Source: Spongilla lacustris (Eukaryota > Porifera > Demospongiae > Spongillida > Spongillidae). Taken from it: 64,000 bases of DNA. The notes under the pieces were generated by a model. That model had not been told where the DNA came from and did not search any database. It saw only the letters and a program-made list of their open reading frames with translations. Each line of letters begins with the position of its first letter. Positions within the stretch are counted from its first letter, which is position 1. The stretch spans positions 16,091,427-16,155,426 of the forward strand of contig OX442417.1 in the NCBI GenBank assembly GCA_949361645.1, read 5' to 3'. Shown one piece after another: positions 1 through 12,246 of this stretch. Made by a program: the position numbers and the translations under genes.

Positions 1-290
1 CTGTGACCTAGAAACACGACATGTCTGCAAAACAGAACACATTTAGACGGCTTAAGTTTCAAACCTGCACCTCTTAATCTGTCCAACACCAACTTCAGAT
101 TTGCTAGATGCTGGGCTGAATGTCCTCCTCATAATCAAAATATCGAGGCAACAGCTCCATTGGATGCCTGATAGTACTAGATCCATAAGTCTCTGGAAGG
201 TGGCAGGAGCACTGCATAGCCCAAAGGGCATCACTTTAAACTCGTATAGCCCAATTACTGATTTACATCTGATCTATTAATAGCTATCCT
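1..290 (-). mobile_element. Ty3/gypsy-type reverse transcriptase remnant
   Basis: Minus-strand translation gives the hallmark gypsy RT stretch GLYEFKVMPFGLCSAPATFQ at about 255-190, followed in another frame by sequence that matches the conserved segment downstream of the RT catalytic motif (LVLDRLRGAGLKLKPSKCVL, at about 85-25). Reading requires at least one frameshift near 110-130, and the YxDD catalytic box is degraded. This is a dead fragment of the RT domain that runs off the left edge of the window. No LTR, protease or integrase is visible next to it. Confidence 0.8.
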
Positions 291-720
291 GCCTTTCAGG
301 AAGGCCCAGCCAGTGTAACATTGACAGCAAAGGAGAGCTTGCTGAATCTAAGAAAAGTAGTTGGGAGTTAGTGCTTTTTGCCTGCCTGAACTAGCCACAA
401 ACAGATCAGAGAATGTCCCCCCCCCTTTTATTCTCAAGCAGTGACTGCTGCTGGGTGGCTGAATCCAAGGTGTTTTCTAAAACACTGTGAATGGGTAGGA
501 GGACCCTCTAGCTTTTCAGACCCACAGGTATGCCTTGTGCTTCACATGTACTGATACGGAGGACTGGACATAAATGGCACACTGATGATGGTCTGCTGAG
601 CCAACAAGCAGGACATCGTCCAAGTAATGGATGGCATCACCTTTTGTATCTTCTAGAAAGAATCTAATGAGGGGAGGGCCTCAGACATCCCAACAGATCT
701 CAATCTTCAACTGATACCGG
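290..720 (-). mobile_element. Second RT remnant, DIRS/tyrosine-recombinase retroelement-like
   Basis: Minus-strand translation near 650-590 gives IHYLDDVLLVGSADHHQCA, an RT catalytic box (YLDD) with the spacing and downstream Cys-Ala typical of DIRS-like RTs. After frameshifts it is followed by GIPV and EGPPTHSQ, equivalents of the conserved GIPV...EGP stretch, and by a KLSFAVNV segment near 345. This family differs from the gypsy RT immediately to the left, so two unrelated elements abut near position 290. Several frameshifts make it non-functional. The family call rests on remembered motif layout. Confidence 0.55.
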
Positions 721-724
721 AACC

Positions 725-1890
725 ATACAAGAAGAGCACTGGAGGGGAATGTCTTCCTACGAGATCCAGTCATTTACACTCGACCCTCTGAGGCAGAGGG
801 AGATTATCCTGCACTGAGCATTCTATTTTGTGCAACTCTTAGGCCAGATGTCCAGAAGGTTGGATCAAAGTATGGGCTTAGGACACGGCATGCTGGAATC
901 TCTTCAAGTTCTGCACTAAGTATTTTATGGTGCTGAAGTGTAAAATTGTCAATTTCGAATGGACAACATGGGAGTAAAGTCTCCGGTGGACAACTTCAGG
1001 TGGCCTGTTGCAATACCTATATGTAAGAGCACAGGCAAGATGATAAAGCTGCATGTTGCCAACCATGTGTTAGCTGAAGTTGTTAGCTTCTTGTGTACTC
1101 AAATCAAACACATCAGGAGAATGGTCCAGTTGCAATGGTGGATGGAACAACCTTAGTGCATTCTTAAAAGCTCCACAAAGCTGTCATTTGCCAGTAGAGC
1201 ACCATTGTGGAGAGGATTTTATCTAATGGAGTGGAAGAAGTACTTATCGAGCAGTTTGCTTTAAAAACACAGCAGATGGTACCATGGATACATGTTATAA
1301 TGCCTTTGGTATACACGACTGCTTTCAAAGTAAACTGAGAGCTGTTGTTCGACTTCACTGGAGGACAAGGGGACAGACATGGACCTCCTTATGCACGACC
1401 AGCTCTTCTCTGTGGCTATATAAACCCTGCCTTCCATTGCTTGCAACGTTTCTTGCATTGCTGCTCTCATTATGTGTGTGGAGTCCTACGGTGGACTGGC
1501 CGTCAAGCTCAGTGTCACGGTAACCTGGCAAACATGAGAACATCTCTACAGTCTTTCAGCATGGATTCTTGTATAGGCTCTTAAGTTGTTCCACCGTGCA
1601 AATTTATTCGGCCTCAGTGACAACATAATATACTTAGTCTACTATATCTCACATCAACACCTTCTGTCGGTTATGTACTTAGACTTGACTAACTTCTTAC
1701 TGACTTGTCATACCTGTACATAGTTTAGAGTGGCAGGAATCTCACCCCATTGATCAATCAATGGATTGTCACTATTGTATACACCAGGTCTTTCCACACT
1801 AACTCTCAGTTTGTCCAGCTGTTTAGAGAGCAGCTGGTGTAGTGCTGCTGTCAAGTCTTGCTACCTCCCGCCACCTCACTCTCTCCACTG
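725..1890. other. Unrecognised sequence between retroelement pieces
   Basis: Short open frames occur on both strands but none shows a domain I can name. By position on the minus strand it could hold decayed gag-protease sequence upstream of the RT pieces, but no D[ST]G protease motif is readable. Confidence 0.3.
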
Positions 1891-2870
1891 TTCGGCCCAC
1901 CACACATTCTTTCAACAGCAGGACTGCTTCTACCATGTGCACATTGCTCCACCTTTGTGGATGACCACAGCAAGTACACACATGTGGTCCTAGTTCTTTT
2001 CATTCGTGGTCACCTGTTGGTCTTGTCTTTGGTGCATTTGTCCTTGGCCTTGTCTCTGCACCTCTTCCCTCTGCTGCCGCATCTCCGCCTTCTTTGTTTC
2101 CAGTCATTGCAAATTGCCTCCATGTTCTGGCATATCATATACATGTACATGTAGCTTTAGACAAATCCAAATTCTCTGCTTCATAGGGCAGTGGTTTTAG
2201 GCCCAGGGCAGGCATGCATTCAGACTTGACACTGCCCCATTGACTTCCTTACTGACCTGTCATACATGTACATTGTGAGAATGTATTTTGGAGTGGCAGG
2301 TTTCCTACCATCCAATGACCATTGATCAACCAATGGATTGTCACTATTGCATGCACTAAAGGTCATTCTATACAACAATCTATCTAGCTTCTTAGAGACC
2401 TGTGCTGCTTTCGAGTATTGCTACATCACTATCTCCACTGCTCATCCCACCATGTTCAATCAACAGTGGGAGAACACAACCTTGATCCATGTTCTTTCCA
2501 TTCATGGTCACCTGTTGGTCTTGTCTTCAGTGCACTTGTTCTCATCTCTGCTCCTGTTCCCTCCACTGCCACATCTCTGCCTTCTTTGTTGCCAGACATT
2601 GCAACTCGCCTCCATATTCTGGTATGTAGCTTCAGACAAAACCAAATTCTCTGCCTCAAACAGCTTTCTCTGTTCTGTGTCCCTAATTAGTAAGCGCAGC
2701 ATGAATTCCTCCCTTAAGACTCCAGACAGTCCTTGAGCCGTTTCCTTATCATCACAAAAGGGTCTACACTCTTACTGTCCTCCATTAGCTGGTACTGTTA
2801 TGTGCACAACCTTTAGCGCACAGACTTCTTAGATGAGTTAGAGATAAGATCCCACTTCTGGTACCATGTT
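1890..2870 (-). mobile_element. Duplicated gag-like remnant
   Basis: Two diverged direct copies of about 400 bp lie at roughly 1745-2170 and 2325-2640; both begin with caatggattgtcactattg. On the minus strand the right copy reads LREEFMLRLLIRDTEQRKLF followed by LSEATYQNMEASC, similar in layout to the helical C-terminal part of gypsy-type Gag. The left copy reads a related, more interrupted version. The region lies upstream, on the same strand, of the RT pieces, as expected for gag. No zinc knuckle is intact. The match is weak and a non-retroviral origin is possible. Confidence 0.35.
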
Positions 2871-3286
2871 CTCCTACCTATGCTTAGTTGTGTAGCTGGT
2901 ACTTTGAGGCTTAATGCCCTTGGCCATGGTCCTGCCCCCAACAGTGGAAGAGCAGTGAACATATATTTAACAGAACAATACATAAATGAGGGGCAATCTT
3001 TGGTGGTAGTAGCAGTGGTGCAATGGTCATGTAATATTATTTAATAGTCGTTTAAGGGATATTCCCAGCAGTATGGCCAGGCTGCCCAAGGATTAGTAGA
3101 CCATTATAGTTGACACCCTGAGCTCATTATAAAGGTGCCCATCAGAAGCACTGCTTGTGGCAGTGGCCTTATATTGCCACGTGCAACCATTTTTGAAACC
3201 CAGCTACAGTCCAGTCCTCTGTTAATACCTGCCGGGTAGAATGCACCCACAGTGTCTTGAATAGTTGCAAGTCAATGTGCAAGTGA

Positions 3287-3484
3287 TGGATTGGATAGCA
3301 CATGCTAGTGGATTGGATAGCACATGCTAGTGGATTGGGTAACACATGCTAGTGGATTGGGTAACACATGCTAGTGGATTGAATAGCACATGCTAGTGGA
3401 TTGGATAGCACATGCTAATGGATTGGATAGCACATGCTAGTGGATTGGATAGCACATGCTAGTGGATTGGATAGCACATGCTAG
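3287..3484. repeat. 22-bp minisatellite, 9 copies
   Basis: Nine head-to-tail copies of tggattggatagcacatgctag with a few substitutions (gggtaacac, gaatagcac variants). No gene lies in it. Confidence 0.95.
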
Positions 3485-3796
3485 TGGTTGTTTCTTTCAA
3501 GACTACACATCAGTCGGGAGTAATGTCAGTGGAACCACTTCCAGAGCAAGAAGAGGCAGTAGTTGGAGTTGTTAACGTTAATCTTCCATGGCAACACATA
3601 CTTGCCATGGTTACCAAAGTCAACACAATGTAGTACCAAATGAACAGCAGCATAAGCAGTCCCTTAGTAGGATGAATGGAAGCAAAAAACGCTCATTTAC
3701 AGTATAGAAGTATCCTCTCAATCATGAGTGGATAAAATGTAAGTGGTATTCAGTACAACTGTGTGGTACTTGAAAATGATTTGTATTTATTCACAG

Positions 3797-4151
3797 GTGT
3801 GCTGGATGGCAGTGTAGAGTGGTCATGGCTTTTCAAATGGTTGGACTATGCAGAAAATCACTTGATAAACACATTCAAGTAAGTACATGTGTTTACTGTA
3901 CTTGATGCTTAACACCACCAAGCAATGATAATGTACACAAGTATTAGTATGTTCCACACACAACATGAGTACATTGGACCACTGCATTATGTAAATGTAC
4001 CTCTAGTTGCAGGCTGCACCCCAGGCCACTGCTCAAGATGGAGGATATCTCTGGCCACTCCTGGTACAGAGATTTTGAATATCTTCACATCTGTGGTGCA
4101 CAAGAACTAACAAATACCCTGGTCAATGCTGAGATCAGAGTACTGCTCACA
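3797..4151 (+). CDS. Two consecutive exons of an unrecognised protein
   Basis: Exon 3797-3878 follows a tattcacag acceptor and ends at a gtaagtac donor; exon 4013-4151 follows ctagttgcag and ends at gtgagttt. The phases agree (2-nt overhang completed by 1 nt), giving a continuous 73-residue reading that includes DGSVEWSWLFKWLDYAENH and LLKMEDISGHSWYRDFEYLH. It is rich in Trp, His and Tyr and has a natural composition, which supports real coding. I do not recognise the family. No upstream exon with a start codon was identified. The second exon is related in DNA sequence to the repeated modules at 5.9, 7.3 and 8.2 kb. Confidence 0.5.
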
Positions 4152-5344
4152 GTGAGTTTGTGGTGTAAGCAAGCTCTTCCCATTCTAAAATGTTCTTTCC
4201 CAAATGATGTCCTCATGGGTCATGTATTTGCATGTATGTACATGTACATGTAGCTGTGCTTATTGTATTGATATATGGAATTGAAGGAAATGTAGTTAGT
4301 AATGTGATAAATATAGGACTAACTGTACTCCAGTACCTTTGATTTGCTCCACTATTGCCTTCAAATCAGCCCCTCCCTCCTCACAGACATGTCCCTAGGC
4401 TGGAGCCTGCCCCCATCTGTGCTACTTACTGGAGCCTGATGTCTGCAAGCTTCCGTCTTCAGTGTGCCTCTAGGTGGTGGATGCACTGTGATTGTTGGAT
4501 TGTGCTGACATTGGAAGGCTGAACCAAGGTTGGTTTGTATTGGACATTTAAGTGTGGTGTTGATTTGACTTCGTACGACAACCTGGGTCAGTTATGTTAA
4601 AGATAGCAAAGGTTGTGTGCTGGGTGTGTGTTATTGGAATGATTAAGTGCTTGGGGTGATGTGAATATGTGCCGAGATGATCCTGTCTAGTGTGCATTAT
4701 GTTATAGATCTACAATCAATGAAAATCCATTTAAAATGAACTAATTTGGGCTCAAACTACATATGAAATTAAAATTAAGGGATGTGGAGGAATGTGCTAT
4801 GGTAGCCCCACTATTAGTTCTACCCTCCCCCCCACACACACCAGTTTATGGTCAATATATACATGTCAAAATGGGGACTGTTGGTTAGATTGTACAGTGT
4901 GTCCATTACAAACCCAGTGAGTACATTGCCATTGCCCCTTTGGATACTCACCAAATTATGCACACCACTTTCCCCTTACAATGACATTCTGACTCATGCA
5001 CAAAGCACATCTTGGTAGACATGGCCTATGCAATGCTTTGATTGTATAACATACATACACCATGTACATATAGCATGCATTTGAAACTATGAAGCCTGCT
5101 ACACACACAAGCTTCCACTTCATTGACTTGGGATTGTTCAAGACTAAATACCTCATGCTGTGCATCAAAGATCTAGATATCCTATCTACATGTAATAGGC
5201 TGTAAGTATTGTTTACATTCATGTGTTGAGGTTGTTAATTTTAGCTAATTAACTTAACTATATTTAATTGTTTAGGGTCCATGCAGCTCAATTCATCTTC
5301 TTGCCATCAATGTTCTGCCGGATTCCAGTTTTGCAGTTTGTTAT

Positions 5345-5807
5345 GACAGGAAGAATCTTCACACCTCCCTCCCTCTCCTACTTTTCCCTCCTTCCCTCCC
5401 TCCCCTTCTCCCCTCTTTCCCTTCACACCTCCTTCCCTCCCTCCCCTTTTCCCCTCTTTCCCTTCACACCTCCCTCCCCTCCACTCCCTTCCTCTTTTTG
5501 TACGTGTCACAACACTGCCTTCTTTTCCCCTCAAAGATGAGGCACCTACTTGTACATTGTATATGGAAGTATTCCAGACTTTGGTTGAGAGTTGAGGAAG
5601 TACCATCATCTGTTGTAATACGTATATCGCATTCCTCTACATTCCCTCCTCCCCTCTCCTGTCCCTTATGAATCCACCATGTGATGAACTGGTGTTCTAT
5701 CAGCATTGTATCATCTGTGGATGGAACAAGTGGAGAAAGCTGAAGTTTCTGTGCAAATGAAATTAAAGGTGCTGCATAACAGGACTCCCAATACATGAGT
5801 ATGTATG

Positions 5808-5859
<52 letters not shown>

Positions 5860-6132
5860 TGTATGTATATGTGTGTGTATGTGTGTGTGTGTGTGTCTTA
5901 GTATGAGTATGCGTAGTCTTTATTATCAGATTTGATAATGTGTTCTGTGCTTCAATTCGATCTTCCAATAGGAGATCACTGGCCACCCCTGGCACAGATG
6001 TTTGGAATATCTTCACACCTGTGGTTCACTGGAGCTACCAAACTCCACCTAGGGTCAATTCAACAGTCTGCTGAGATCAGAGGCGATGGCAGTGTATGGT
6101 GCAAATATGCTCACAGTGAGTTTGTGGTATGA
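5345..6132 (+). repeat. Repeated module, copy 1 (CT tract + exon-like pieces + GT tract)
   Basis: Order: CT-rich tract (5360-5510), an exon-like piece after cccctcaaag (5535 on), a short segment gaaagctgaagtttctgtgc (5738 on), a (GT)n tract (5812-5900), then an exon-like 180-bp segment ending at a gtgagtttg donor near 6115. The same order recurs at 6655-7522, and the last segment recurs at about 8165-8312 and, diverged, at 4030-4160. Direct duplication of a genomic block carrying exons best explains this. Confidence 0.75.
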
Positions 6133-6186
6133 GCAAGCTAGATTCATGAAGTTGCAAGGCATTTCTGAAGTAGTAATTGCAAACTA

Positions 6187-6652
6187 CTGTAGAATTTAAG
6201 TGAAATACGTATCAGTATATAAAATTTTCGACCAATCTTTATTTATACGTATAAAAACCTACGTATTTATTTATTGGGTGAAGTTAAAAATTACGTATAC
6301 GTATTAGATATTCATTATGCCTACGATGCAATATTTATTCTCAGGGCGCATGGTGATGAAGCCGTGAGCTTAGAACGTTCGGTGTTGAGCCTTGTCCTGT
6401 CCTTTGTAATACATGTAGTATAAACATGCAAGCCGCACTATTTAGATTGTGGCATTTACCGTTCGTTTCCGCTGTGGGTACGGTGCCGTATTTGGAAACG
6501 ACGCCGTAATTACGTATCGATCATCTTTCGGCAATTATAAATTGAATATTACGTAGCCCTTGTTAGCTAAACCATTATTAAAAATACGTATCCGTATTAC
6601 GTATTACTTTTATACCAACCTTTATTATTCGTATTGCACTTAAATTCTACAG
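6187..6652. mobile_element. MITE with terminal inverted repeats and TA target duplication
   Basis: The left end CTGTAGAATTTAAGTG (6187-6202) is matched exactly by its reverse complement at the right end (6637-6652), and similarity continues inward (tacgtat-rich). The element is flanked by TA on both sides (6185-6186 and 6653-6654), as for Tc1/mariner-type insertion. It is 466 bp long, AT-rich and without coding potential. It sits between copies 1 and 2 of the repeated module. Confidence 0.85.
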
Positions 6653-6654
6653 TA

Positions 6655-7522
6655 CCCTCCCTCTCTCCTCCCCCTTCCTCCCCCCTCCTCCCCCTTCTTC
6701 CCCTCCCTCCCCCCTCCTTCCCCTCCCTCCCCCCCTCCTTCCCCTCCCTCCCCCCCTCCTTCCCCTCCCTCCCCCTCCTCCCCCTCCCTACACTCCTTCA
6801 CCTACCTCCCCCCTCTTCCTACTTCCTACCCCTTTTTGTGTGTTTAACAACACTGCCTTCTCTTCCCCCAAAGATGAGGCATCTACATTGTATATTTGCT
6901 CCAATGGAAGTGTTTTGTATTCCAGACTTTTGTTGAGAGAAGTACCTTCATCTGTTGGTATATATGTAGTGGTACTCTCTCTTCTCTATTCCTTCCTCCC
7001 CTCTCCTGTCGCTTATCCATACATACACCTGTAATCATTTTATCTATCCATCACATACTGCTAGCTCCAACCATGTGATGGGCTCACTGCTGGTGGTCTA
7101 TCAACATTGATATATGGTCTGTGGATGATGTGGTCATGCACAAAGGAACAAGAGAAAGCTGAAGTTTCTGTGCAAATGAAATTACAAGGTGCATTACAGG
7201 ACACCCACCATGCATGCTTTGTATATTTGTGTGTGTATGTGTGTGTGTATGTGTGTGTTGGTATGTGTATATTATCATACACATACGTTTAAATATGCAT
7301 GTGCCCTAAACTGTCTTTATTTCCAGATTATTATGTTTTCTCTTCAATTCGATCTTCCAATAGGAGATCACTGGCCACCCCTGGCACAGATGTTTCGAAT
7401 ATCTCCACACCTGTGGTGCATTGGAGCTACCAAACCCCACCTAGGGCCAATTCATCAGTATGCTGAGATCAGAGGGAATGGCAGAATATGGTGCCAATAT
7501 TGTCTCGGTGAGTTTGTGGTAT
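6655..7522 (+). repeat. Repeated module, copy 2, with the best-preserved exon-like frames
   Basis: CT tract (6655-6830), exon-like piece 6874-6957 (acceptor ccccaaag, donor gtatat) reading DEASTLYICSNGSVLYSRLL, short piece near 7155-7187 (KAEVSVQMKLQ), (GT)n near 7228-7260, and an exon-like piece 7327-7507 (acceptor ttatttccag, donor gtgagttt) that is open throughout and reads FDLPIGDHWPPLAQMF and onward. A gene with several exons may run through 3.8-9.2 kb. Alternatively these are duplicated, decaying exons. No family recognised. Confidence 0.45.
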
Positions 7523-7599
7523 AAGCAAGTTTAATTTATGAACTTCTAAGGCATTTCTAAAGTTACATCTGCAAACTGGATCGGTCTGTATTGAAGGCG

Positions 7600-8640
7600 A
7601 ATCCACACTAGGCAATATTAGCAATTGAGAGAAGGTAAAGCAGGGGGGAGGGGGGGGGGGGGTAAAACTAGAGGGTGTATAATAAGATGACAGGTCAAGG
7701 CAAGGCTAATGATTCGAGGGAATGAAGGCCTTAGATAAAGAGGGAAGGATGGGGAAGAGGGAGTAGATGGGAGGGGGGGGGGGGAAGCAGGAATGGGAGG
7801 AGTTAAAAGCATTGTTGGTGTGCTGCTTGAACATACATGTCTATAATTAACTGAGTTGTATGCTTTACATATTTTTAGGTTGGCCACAGTACACTCACTA
7901 TAGGAGGATAGCTCTTCAGTAAACCAGACATACAGAGTCAGCATAGAAATACATGTGGATGGCTACATCAGAGGTTAGAAGTCACACACTGCGCATACAT
8001 GTATGTTAGTATGGGTATGCATATATTGTAGTATACGCATGTGCCATAACCAGTTGTCATCATTTACAGATTTTCAGGTGTTCAGTGTTATCCAGTAGCA
8101 GTCAAATATTCTTCATGAGCATCGAAGAGAGATTCTTCACTGCTGTGTGTGTGAGCTCAAAGTGCAGTAGAGAACTGGTCACCCCTGGCATGAATATCTC
8201 CACACCTGTGGTGCACTGGAGCTACCAAACTCCATCTAGGGTCAATTCAACAGTATGCTGAGATCAGAGGGGATGGCATTGTATGGTGCCAATATGCTCA
8301 CAGTGAGTTTGTGAAGTTCTAAGGCATTTCTAAAGTAGTAATCGCAAACTCCACACACTAGGCAATATTAGCGAAGGAAAAGCAAGGGGGAGGGGTTAGA
8401 GGCAAGGCCTTAGATAAAGAGGGAAGGATGGGGAAGAGGGAGTAGATGGGAGGGGGAGCAAGAATGGGAGGAGTTAAAAGCAGTTGTGGAGAGAGGAGGG
8501 AGTGGGCTTTGCTTGAACATACATGGGTGCTTTTATTTTTAGGTTAGTTACAGTACACTCACTATACATGTAGTGGGAGAGCTCTGCAGTAAACCAGACA
8601 TGCAGCAGACTCAGCATTGGAGGTTGAAAGTCACATGTAC
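7600..8640 (+). repeat. Third, shorter copies of the module and a G-rich block pair
   Basis: A G-rich block with gccttagataaagagggaaggatgggg occurs at about 7635-7800 and again at 8375-8490, each followed by related cagtacactcactata and aaaccagaca sequence. The exon-like segment of the repeated module recurs at about 8165-8312. No intact coding frame is visible. Confidence 0.6.
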
Positions 8641-9173
8641 AGGGGATATTTTCATGTATTACCTTTTTGATTAAGATTCCTGTTTACATGTCCCTGTGCA
8701 ACTGATCTACGTGCAAATAAGCATTGCTATCTCCAAAGGCTAGCACTATAGTCCATAGGTGGGCATGCTCCAGCTGCTGAATCCACCTCAGGTGTAAGTT
8801 TTATAATGGGCTATGATGATTGGATGTGAATAAAGCTGTTCTGCTCCAGTCACCTGAGCTGTTGCATCTATGCTGGTAAGTGCACCTAAAAAATGCTTTA
8901 AATTAAAACATTCAGTTTAACTGACACTGGAATCTGCCTAGACACTTTAAATTTAATTGAAGCATCAAAAACAGTTGTAAACCCTACATTTTATTAATAT
9001 GAATTGAGAAAGGTGCATTAAATAGATGGCTTCGATTTGCAAGCACATGTACCCATTTTTATTAACATGGAATATAACGCGTGGAAAATAATATTTTTAA
9101 ATAATGTTCAGTTTGATAAGTAGTTCCATGTATACATGACTTTGTGTGTTTTTTTATATATTATTTTTTACAG

Positions 9174-9243
9174 TGATGCTCATGAGCTCATTGTCGTCAT
9201 TGAGGAGGCGCGGTCTGTTGTGAACCCTGGTGACTACAGTTGA
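9174..9243 (+). CDS. Candidate terminal exon of the 3.8-9.2 kb gene
   Basis: A strong acceptor (tattttttacag) precedes a 70-nt open piece reading DAHELIVVIEEARSVVNPGD and a TGA stop. A 26-nt candidate microexon ending at gtaagtgc near 8874 would join it in phase. Linking these to the upstream exons is inference; the family is unknown. Confidence 0.3.
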
Positions 9244-9342
9244 TAGGATGTGCATATACTTAGCGACCAAGCCACCAGTCAAGCTAAGTCATCTGTCAAG
9301 CAATATGTATCATCCTGTGGTTTAATATATACACTCATGTCG

Positions 9343-10995
9343 TATTAAAATATGTTCTGTCCTGTGGTATAATATGTTCTGTCCTGTGGTATAATATGTT
9401 CCGTCCTATGGTTTAATGTATACACTCATGCCGTATTAAAATACGTTCTGTCCTGTGATATAATATATACACTCATGTCGTATTAAAATATGTTCTGTCC
9501 TGTGGTATAATATGTTCCGTCCTTTGGTTTAATATATACACTCATGCCGTATTAAAATACGTTCTGTCCTGTGATATAATATATACACTCATGTCGTATT
9601 AAAATATGTTCTGTCCTGTGGTATAATATGTTCCGTCCTTTGGTTTAATATATACACTCATGCCGTATTAAAATACGTTCTGTCTGGTGATATAATATGT
9701 TCTGTCCTATGGTTTAATATATACACTCCTGTCATATTAAAATATGTTCTGTCGGCTGATATAATATGTTCCGTCCTATGGTTTAATATATACATTCATG
9801 TCGTATTAAAATATGTTCTGTCTGGTGATATAATATGTTCTATCCTGTGGTATAATATGTTCCGTTAATATAAACACTCATGTCGTATTAAAATCTGTTC
9901 TGTCTGGTGATATAATATGTTCTGTCCTGTGGTATAGTTGTTCCGTCCTGTGGTATAATATGTTCCGTCCTATGGTTTAATATATACATTCATGTCGTAT
10001 TAAAATATGTTCTGTCTGGTGATATAATATGTTCTGTCCTGTGGTATAATATGTTCCGTTAATATAAACACTCATGTCGTATTAAAATCTGTTCTGTCTG
10101 GTGATATAATATGTTCTGTCCTGTGGTATAGTTGTTCCGTCCTGTGGTATAATATGTTCCGTCCTATGGTTTAATATATACAATCATGTCGTATTAAAAT
10201 CTGTTCTGTCTGGTGATATAATATGTTCTGTCCTGTGGTATAATTGTTCCGTCCTGTGGTATAATATGTTCCGTCCTATGGTTTAATATATACACTCATG
10301 TCGTATTAAAATCTGTGATATAATATGTTCTGTCCTGTGGTATGATATGTTCCGTCCTGTGGTATGATATGTTCCGTCCTATGGTTTAATATATGCACTC
10401 ATGTCGTATTAAAATATGTTCTGTCTGGTGATATAATATGTTCTGTCCTGTGGTATAATATGTTCCGTCCTATGGTTTAATATATACACTCATGTCGTAT
10501 TAAAATCTGTTCTGTCTGGTGATATAATATGTTCTGTCCTGTGGTATAATTGTTCCGTCCTGTGGCATAATATGTTCCGTCCTATGGTTTAATATATACA
10601 CTCATGTCGTATTAAAATATGTTCTGTCTGGTGATATAGTATGTTCTGTCCTGTGGTATAATATGTTCCGTCCTATGGTTTAATATATACACTCATGTCG
10701 TATTAAAATCTGTGATATAATATGTTCTGTCCTGTGGTATAATATGTTCTGTCCTATGGTTTAATATATACACTCATGTCGTATTAAAATCTGTTCTGTC
10801 TGGTGATGTAATATGTTCTGTCCTGTGGTATAATATGTTCCGTCCTATGGTTTAATATATACATTCATATCGTATTAAAATACGTTCTGTCTAGTGGTTT
10901 GATATGTTCTGTCCTGTGGTATTAATATGTACGTCCTATTGTATAAGTCCTGTATGTTCTGTCCTGTAGTGTCATACATGTATGTGCTGTACTGT
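9343..10995. repeat. 1.65-kb compound minisatellite
   Basis: Interleaved variants of tctgtcctgtggtataatatgt (about 22 bp) and of a longer block containing ggtttaatatatacactcatg and tcgtattaaaatatgt, giving higher-order units of about 70-130 bp. Units differ by C/T changes (ttccgt/ttctgt) and small deletions. AT-rich and non-coding. Confidence 0.95.
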
Positions 10996-10999
10996 CTTG

Positions 11000-12075
11000 T
11001 GGTATAATATGTGCTGTCCTGATATCCTCAACACTTCTAATTTGTCCTTTGATTCTTTTTAGATTTGTTCTTTATCTTTAATTTTGTCCAGTACTGATTT
11101 AAATTTCTTTTTGATATGTATCTTTTAAAGGCGTCCAACCAGAATAAGAGTATATTGATACAACAAAGAGAATCAACACCTTACAGCCCTCACCTTGAAT
11201 CAACATTCCACATCACTACCCTACCACCTCCAATCTGAGGGCCCTCTGATAGTGAACTCATCTTCCACATCAAATTGATACAGAGAGTACCATGCAGGTG
11301 TGGAAGTGCTCATTCACCCTGGATGTAGTGGTGTTGAACCTAATAATGTGATGTTGAAGGGATGACATTCAATAATGTCTGCATGCTGTACAGATGAAGT
11401 TTGTGTGCAGTATAGTCTAAGTCTGCACTCTGGAGGTTCAAACACTTCAAGCCTGTACTATTGGTACCATTTCTGGGCAACATTCCTTTGTACCTGCTTC
11501 CTATTATCTCTGGATGTGTTCTTTTGTACCTTCTTATTCTTTCTATTTTTGGGTGTTATCACAATATTGTTATTTTGTTGTACTGTAAACTAAGTCCAAA
11601 GGGCCCAAGTGACAGTAGTCCACACATTACTATCAGACGAGTACAGATCTCACATACTTAGGTATATAGTGCATGGAACCCATGCAAAGGTATGGCTAAC
11701 CACAACTGATTGATATGCTCCTTCCCATGGAGGTAGTTACTGCATGGGCCAGAAGCAGGAACTATAGCTATAGTGCCTTTGTTATAAGTAACTTTATGTT
11801 TTAACCTTATTAAAGCCATGGGAACTATATGGTTCCCCACTGTAGTTAGGTCTGAGGAGGAGGCAGGGTGCACCAATATATATCCATGACTATACAGTGA
11901 CACAGTAAGTCCCGCCTTAGCTCTTCGTCACTAAACGTTGCAAAAATACGTACAGGTCTTAGTGATATATATATTTTATAACTATACTATAGTCCGGCCT
12001 GCGTAATGCGTTGCGTCGCCGTGGACCCTGTTCCGAAGGTTCTCTGTTCTCGAGTCGTTTCTCTTCATTCCGTCG
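11000..12075. other. Gene-poor stretch
   Basis: Only short open frames in multiple frames, such as a hydrophobic one near 11375-11660 with no start context or homology that I can see. Nothing else recognised. Confidence 0.4.
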
Positions 12076-12246
12076 TACTAATATTGGCTAAGTACTATTA
12101 GGACCCACCGTATGTACGATATTGGCTAAGTACTATTAGGACCCACCGTATGTACGATATTGGCTAAGTACTATTAGGACCCACCGTATGTACGATATTG
12201 GCTAAGTACTATCAGGACCCACCGCCGTATGTACGATATTGGCTCC
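12076..12246. repeat. 38-bp minisatellite, about 4.3 copies
   Basis: Direct repeats of a 38-bp unit beginning tacgatattggctaagtact and ending cccaccgtatg; the fourth copy carries a 3-bp insertion (ccgccg) and the fifth is truncated. Confidence 0.93.

Noticed and set aside
5711..6016. 101-codon minus-strand frame with poly-His-Thr
   Set aside because: GT/CA microsatellite.
9343..10995. CRISPR-like array
   Set aside because: Repeats are contiguous with no unique spacers, in animal DNA; it is a minisatellite. The same holds for 3287-3484 and 18326-18965.
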